In this document: positions 61,990 to 64,000 of the stretch, piece after piece | Layout of the letters: every line of letters starts with the position of its first letter | Numbering within the stretch: position 1 is the first letter of the stretch | From: Erythrocercus mccallii | Taxonomy: Eukaryota > Chordata > Aves > Passeriformes > Dicruridae | DNA length: 64,000 nucleotides | Reading direction: 5' to 3' | Assembly: GCA_013397435.1 (NCBI GenBank) | Contig: VZRG01000351.1 | Coordinates: 186,001-250,000, forward strand | Notes under the pieces: generated by a model | What the model was told of the DNA's origin: nothing | Database searches by the model: none | What the model saw: the letters and a program-made list of their open reading frames with translations, nothing else | Made by a program: the position numbers and the translations under genes

Positions 61990-62245
61990 ATAAAGCCCTG
62001 CTTCCCAGGAAATGGCCCGACATGAGTTGCTGCTGGTAAGTAGCGAACAGAATCTTTTTCCTTAGCTTGCACGCAACCTTTTCCTTTGCTTCAGTAAACT
62101 ACCTTATCTCAACCTACTAGTTGTTTTCCATCCCACTTTTTCTCCTTTTTTTAGGGATTTTTTTCCTTTTTTCCTTTTTTTCCTCTCAAAAGCTGAAAAG
62201 CTGACTGATAAAGTGGCATCCAGCCAAGGTCAACACACATTATGG
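61990..62245 (+). mobile_element. ERV LTR, 3' half, second copy of the third family
   Basis: It repeats the 3' half of the 61010-61605 element in the same orientation and order: CTGCTTCCCAGGAAATGGCC, GAATCTTTTTCCTTAGCTTG, TTTGCTTCAGTAAACTACC, TATCTCAACC and finally GCATCCAGCCAAGGTCAACA. The 385 bp between the two copies shows no retroviral coding sequence. Confidence 0.65.
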
Positions 62246-63116
62246 GCCAATGCATATCGTCCACCAATCTTGTTTTTGATGCAAATACTTTGGGTTTTAG
62301 TAAGAAGTACTTTTGTTCATTTGTACTTGACAAGAAATGGGATGTCCCAAAGGGCACCAGGAAAGAGCTTCCCTTAAGCTCAGAATCACAGGGGATTGAT
62401 CATTCCTTTCAGGCAAGCTTGTGAGAGTTGTCTGCCCAACCTCACTGAAACCTACGTGTTTTGCAATAAAATTGGCAACCTAGGAAAGCACTGCAGACAT
62501 TGAAAAATCCCAAGGGCCGGCCAATGTGAGCACAAAAGGCCAGGTCTCAGTGCAGTTTCCCTCAGTTATAAAGTACGCAACTGCCTCAGGGCAGCTATTT
62601 CAGGGCCTGCCCTTGCCGCCAGGACTCGTCACAGAAGCTGCACTCTTTTGCAGACTAACCAGCAGTGCAAACTCCTGTTGCACGGCGTGCCACTAGGCGC
62701 TCCTGACGACTAATCTTTTCAGTATTATGCTTCGATCCCCAGTCAGAGTTAACACAGAGCAGAGGCACTGTCCCATGCCCGCCCCACACCGCCTCCCTCT
62801 CACCGCCCCCGCCCCACCCTCAGCACGCAGCCCCCGCCGCACCGCCCCCTAGCGGCCCCTCCGCACGGCGCAGCGCGGGGGCGCGCGAACGGCCGCGTTG
62901 GGGCTCCGAGGGGAGGGGCGAGGCGTCTCCCTGCCACGCCCACCGAGGGAGCGCGAGCGTGGCCGCTCCGCGGCGCGGCCGGGGCGCGAGGCTCCGCCCG
63001 CCTCCCTCCGCCAATGGGGAAAGGCGCTGCGGGGGGCGGGGCTGCCGCAGGCCGCGCGGGGGGCGGGGCCGGCGCGGAGTTGCCGCAGCGCCGCCGCTTG
63101 TAAACAGATCCCGCCC

Positions 63117-63124
63117 CACGTGAC
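63117..63124 (+). promoter_or_regulatory. JMY: E-box CACGTGAC in JMY promoter
   Basis: A palindromic CACGTG core followed by AC, matching the right part of the USF/MiT-TFE type site (GTCACGTGAC). It lies 267 bp upstream of the JMY ATG. Binding is not shown by sequence. Confidence 0.5.
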
Positions 63125-63284
63125 GCGCGCGCGGTGCTTGCGCGGGGGCGCCGCGCATTGTCCGCGTTGGTGACCGGCGGGACCCGCGCGGGGAGCGGGA
63201 GGAGGCGATTCCCGTCCGCCCTTCCTCCCTCGTCGCTCCGGTAGGGAAGCAGCGTACCCTCCCCCTCGTACCCCGGCCGCTAAG

Positions 63285-63305
63285 ATGGCTGGTGGTGGGC
63301 GGTAA
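63285..63305 (+). promoter_or_regulatory. Upstream ORF in JMY leader (MAGGGR-stop), overlapping a YY1-like motif
   Basis: ATG at 63285 in context TAAGATGGC, six codons (MAGGGR) and TAA at 63303-63305, ending 85 bp before the JMY ATG. AAGATGGC also fits the YY1 initiator-type core. The end of this ORF contains GCGGTAAGG, which resembles a splice donor. Whether it is translated, bound or spliced depends on where transcription starts. Confidence 0.5.
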
Positions 63306-63390
63306 GGCGGTGCGGGGCTGCGGAGCAGCTGACGGGACGGGAGCGCGGAGGGCGGGCGGCGTGTGCCCGTGTGCGGAGTCGCGCAGCGCC

Positions 63391-64000
63391 ATGTCCGCCT
63401 TCGCCCTGGAGGAGACGCTGGAGGCCGACTGGGTGGCCGTCAGGCCTCACGCCTTCCAGGAGCGGGAGAAGCACAAGTTCGCCTTCATCGTGGCCTGGAA
63501 CGAGATCGAGGGCAAGTTCGCCATCACCTGCCACAACCGCACGGCGCAGCGCCAGCGCAGCGGCTCCCGTGAGCTGCGCCGCGGCGGCCCCGAGGCCGGA
63601 GCCGTCCCCAAAGCTGGCGGCCCCGCGGTGCGCAGGGACCCGGGGCCGCCCCGGAGCTGCGCCCATCCCCGGGCCGAGGCGCTGCCCAAGAGCCCGCTGC
63701 GCGCCAAGGGCAGCCCGGCCCGGAGGCCGCAGCGCGGCCCGGAGGCGGCAGGTGCCGCCGAGGAGATCGAAGTGCTGGAGCTGGGGAAGGAGGACGTGGC
63801 CGCCGCGCTGTCGCTGCCGCCCTCGCCGCCGCGGGCGAGCGAACTGGGTGCTCCCGATGCGGAGCCGGCGGGGGAGGAGTGCAGCTGGGCCGGCCTCTTC
63901 TCCTTCCAAGACTTGCGGGCCGTGCACCAGCAGCTGTGCTCGGTGAACTCGGAGCTGGAGCCCTACCTGCCTGCCTTCCCCGAGGAGCCCTCGGGCATGT
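63391..64000 (+). CDS. JMY: Junction-mediating and regulatory protein, N-terminal part (exon 1, cut by window edge)
   Basis: JMY is a p300 cofactor in the p53 response and a WHAMM-family actin nucleation factor that uses C-terminal WH2 domains with Arp2/3. The window holds the first 203 codons. MSAFALEETLEADWVAVRPH starts the protein, then EREKHKFAFIVAWNEIEGKF and AITCHNRTAQRQRSGSRE (the conserved N-terminal domain shared with WHAMM). A low-complexity Arg/Pro/Ala linker of about 65 residues follows, then EEIEVLELGKED and the conserved ECSWAGLFSFQDLRAVHQQL to FPEEPSGM segment. The coiled coil, proline-rich and WH2 parts lie beyond the right edge. The linker looks shorter than the human one as I remember it. 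The start is the first in-frame ATG with context GCGCCATGT, directly before the conserved FALEETLE. Opposite-strand ORFs here are GC-rich shadows. Confidence 0.95.
   Translation, partial: MSAFALEETLEADWVAVRPHAFQEREKHKFAFIVAWNEIEGKFAITCHNRTAQRQRSGSRELRRGGPEAGAVPKAGGPAVRRDPGPPRSCAHPRAEALPKSPLRAKGSPARRPQRGPEAAGAAEEIEVLELGKEDVAAALSLPPSPPRASELGAPDAEPAGEECSWAGLFSFQDLRAVHQQLCSVNSELEPYLPAFPEEPSGM

Larger units (their letters stand above)
59679..62759. other. Intergenic region upstream of JMY
   Basis: 3.1 kb with a CR1 3' end and two fragments of a third LTR family. The remainder shows no coding potential. Confidence 0.65.
62760..64000 (+). promoter_or_regulatory. JMY: CpG island and promoter of JMY
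   Basis: Abrupt change to very high GC and CpG density, continuing to the right edge. It contains CCAAT at 63011-63015, several GGGGCGGGGC GC boxes (about 63034-63071), and a CACGTGAC E-box at 63117-63124. There is no TATA box near the expected start. The transcription start cannot be fixed, but probably lies between about 63100 and 63280. Confidence 0.8.

Noticed and set aside
62820..63392. 190-codon minus-strand ORF upstream of JMY
   Set aside because: GC-rich CpG-island shadow of Arg/Pro/Ala composition with no family resemblance.
63280..63946. Minus-strand 215-codon ORF and alternative-frame ORFs over JMY exon 1
   Set aside because: Shadows of the JMY coding frame, which alone shows strong family conservation.
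1..64000. CRISPR array, operon, phage or other prokaryotic system
   Set aside because: No regularly spaced repeats or prokaryotic gene organisation; split vertebrate genes and avian retroelements explain the window.

Overview
The window is nuclear DNA from a bird. Genes are split by GT-AG introns, the background is AT-rich with sharp CpG islands, and CR1 LINE fragments are scattered throughout. A tRNA-Ile-headed SINE with a CR1 tail and several songbird-type endogenous retroviral LTRs point to a passerine; that narrower call is inference. Three protein-coding genes are present, in the order and orientation I recall for vertebrates (human 5q14: DMGDH, BHMT2, BHMT, JMY).

Layout. (1) 1-16575, minus strand: the first six coding exons of DMGDH (mitochondrial dimethylglycine dehydrogenase); the rest of the gene lies beyond the left edge. 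(2) 16260-17240: a CpG island forming a divergent promoter, with the DMGDH and BHMT start codons 371 bp apart on opposite strands and a TATA box on the BHMT side. (3) 16947-32458, plus strand: a complete eight-coding-exon BHMT (betaine-homocysteine S-methyltransferase, 405 codons). All its splice junctions could be placed and the frame is open throughout. (4) 32.7-62.7 kb: about 30 kb with no convincing gene, holding CR1 fragments and copies of at least three LTR families. Two of these LTRs have perfect 5-bp target-site duplications; one of those contains the 864-base assembly gap. (5) 62.76-64.0 kb: a CpG island with the JMY promoter, a seven-codon upstream ORF and the first 203 codons of JMY (WHAMM-type actin nucleation factor), cut by the right edge.

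BHMT uses betaine to remethylate homocysteine and releases dimethylglycine. DMGDH oxidises that dimethylglycine to sarcosine in mitochondria. Two consecutive enzymes of choline/betaine catabolism are therefore transcribed head-to-head from one island. Only one BHMT copy is visible and it occupies the position next to DMGDH that BHMT2 holds in mammals. JMY is functionally unrelated.

I found no CRISPR array, operon, phage or other prokaryotic system, and no strong candidate for a wholly new system. The most notable items are the divergent promoter, the LTR cluster upstream of JMY (including the gap-spanning LTR), the tRNA-derived SINE and the JMY upstream ORF.
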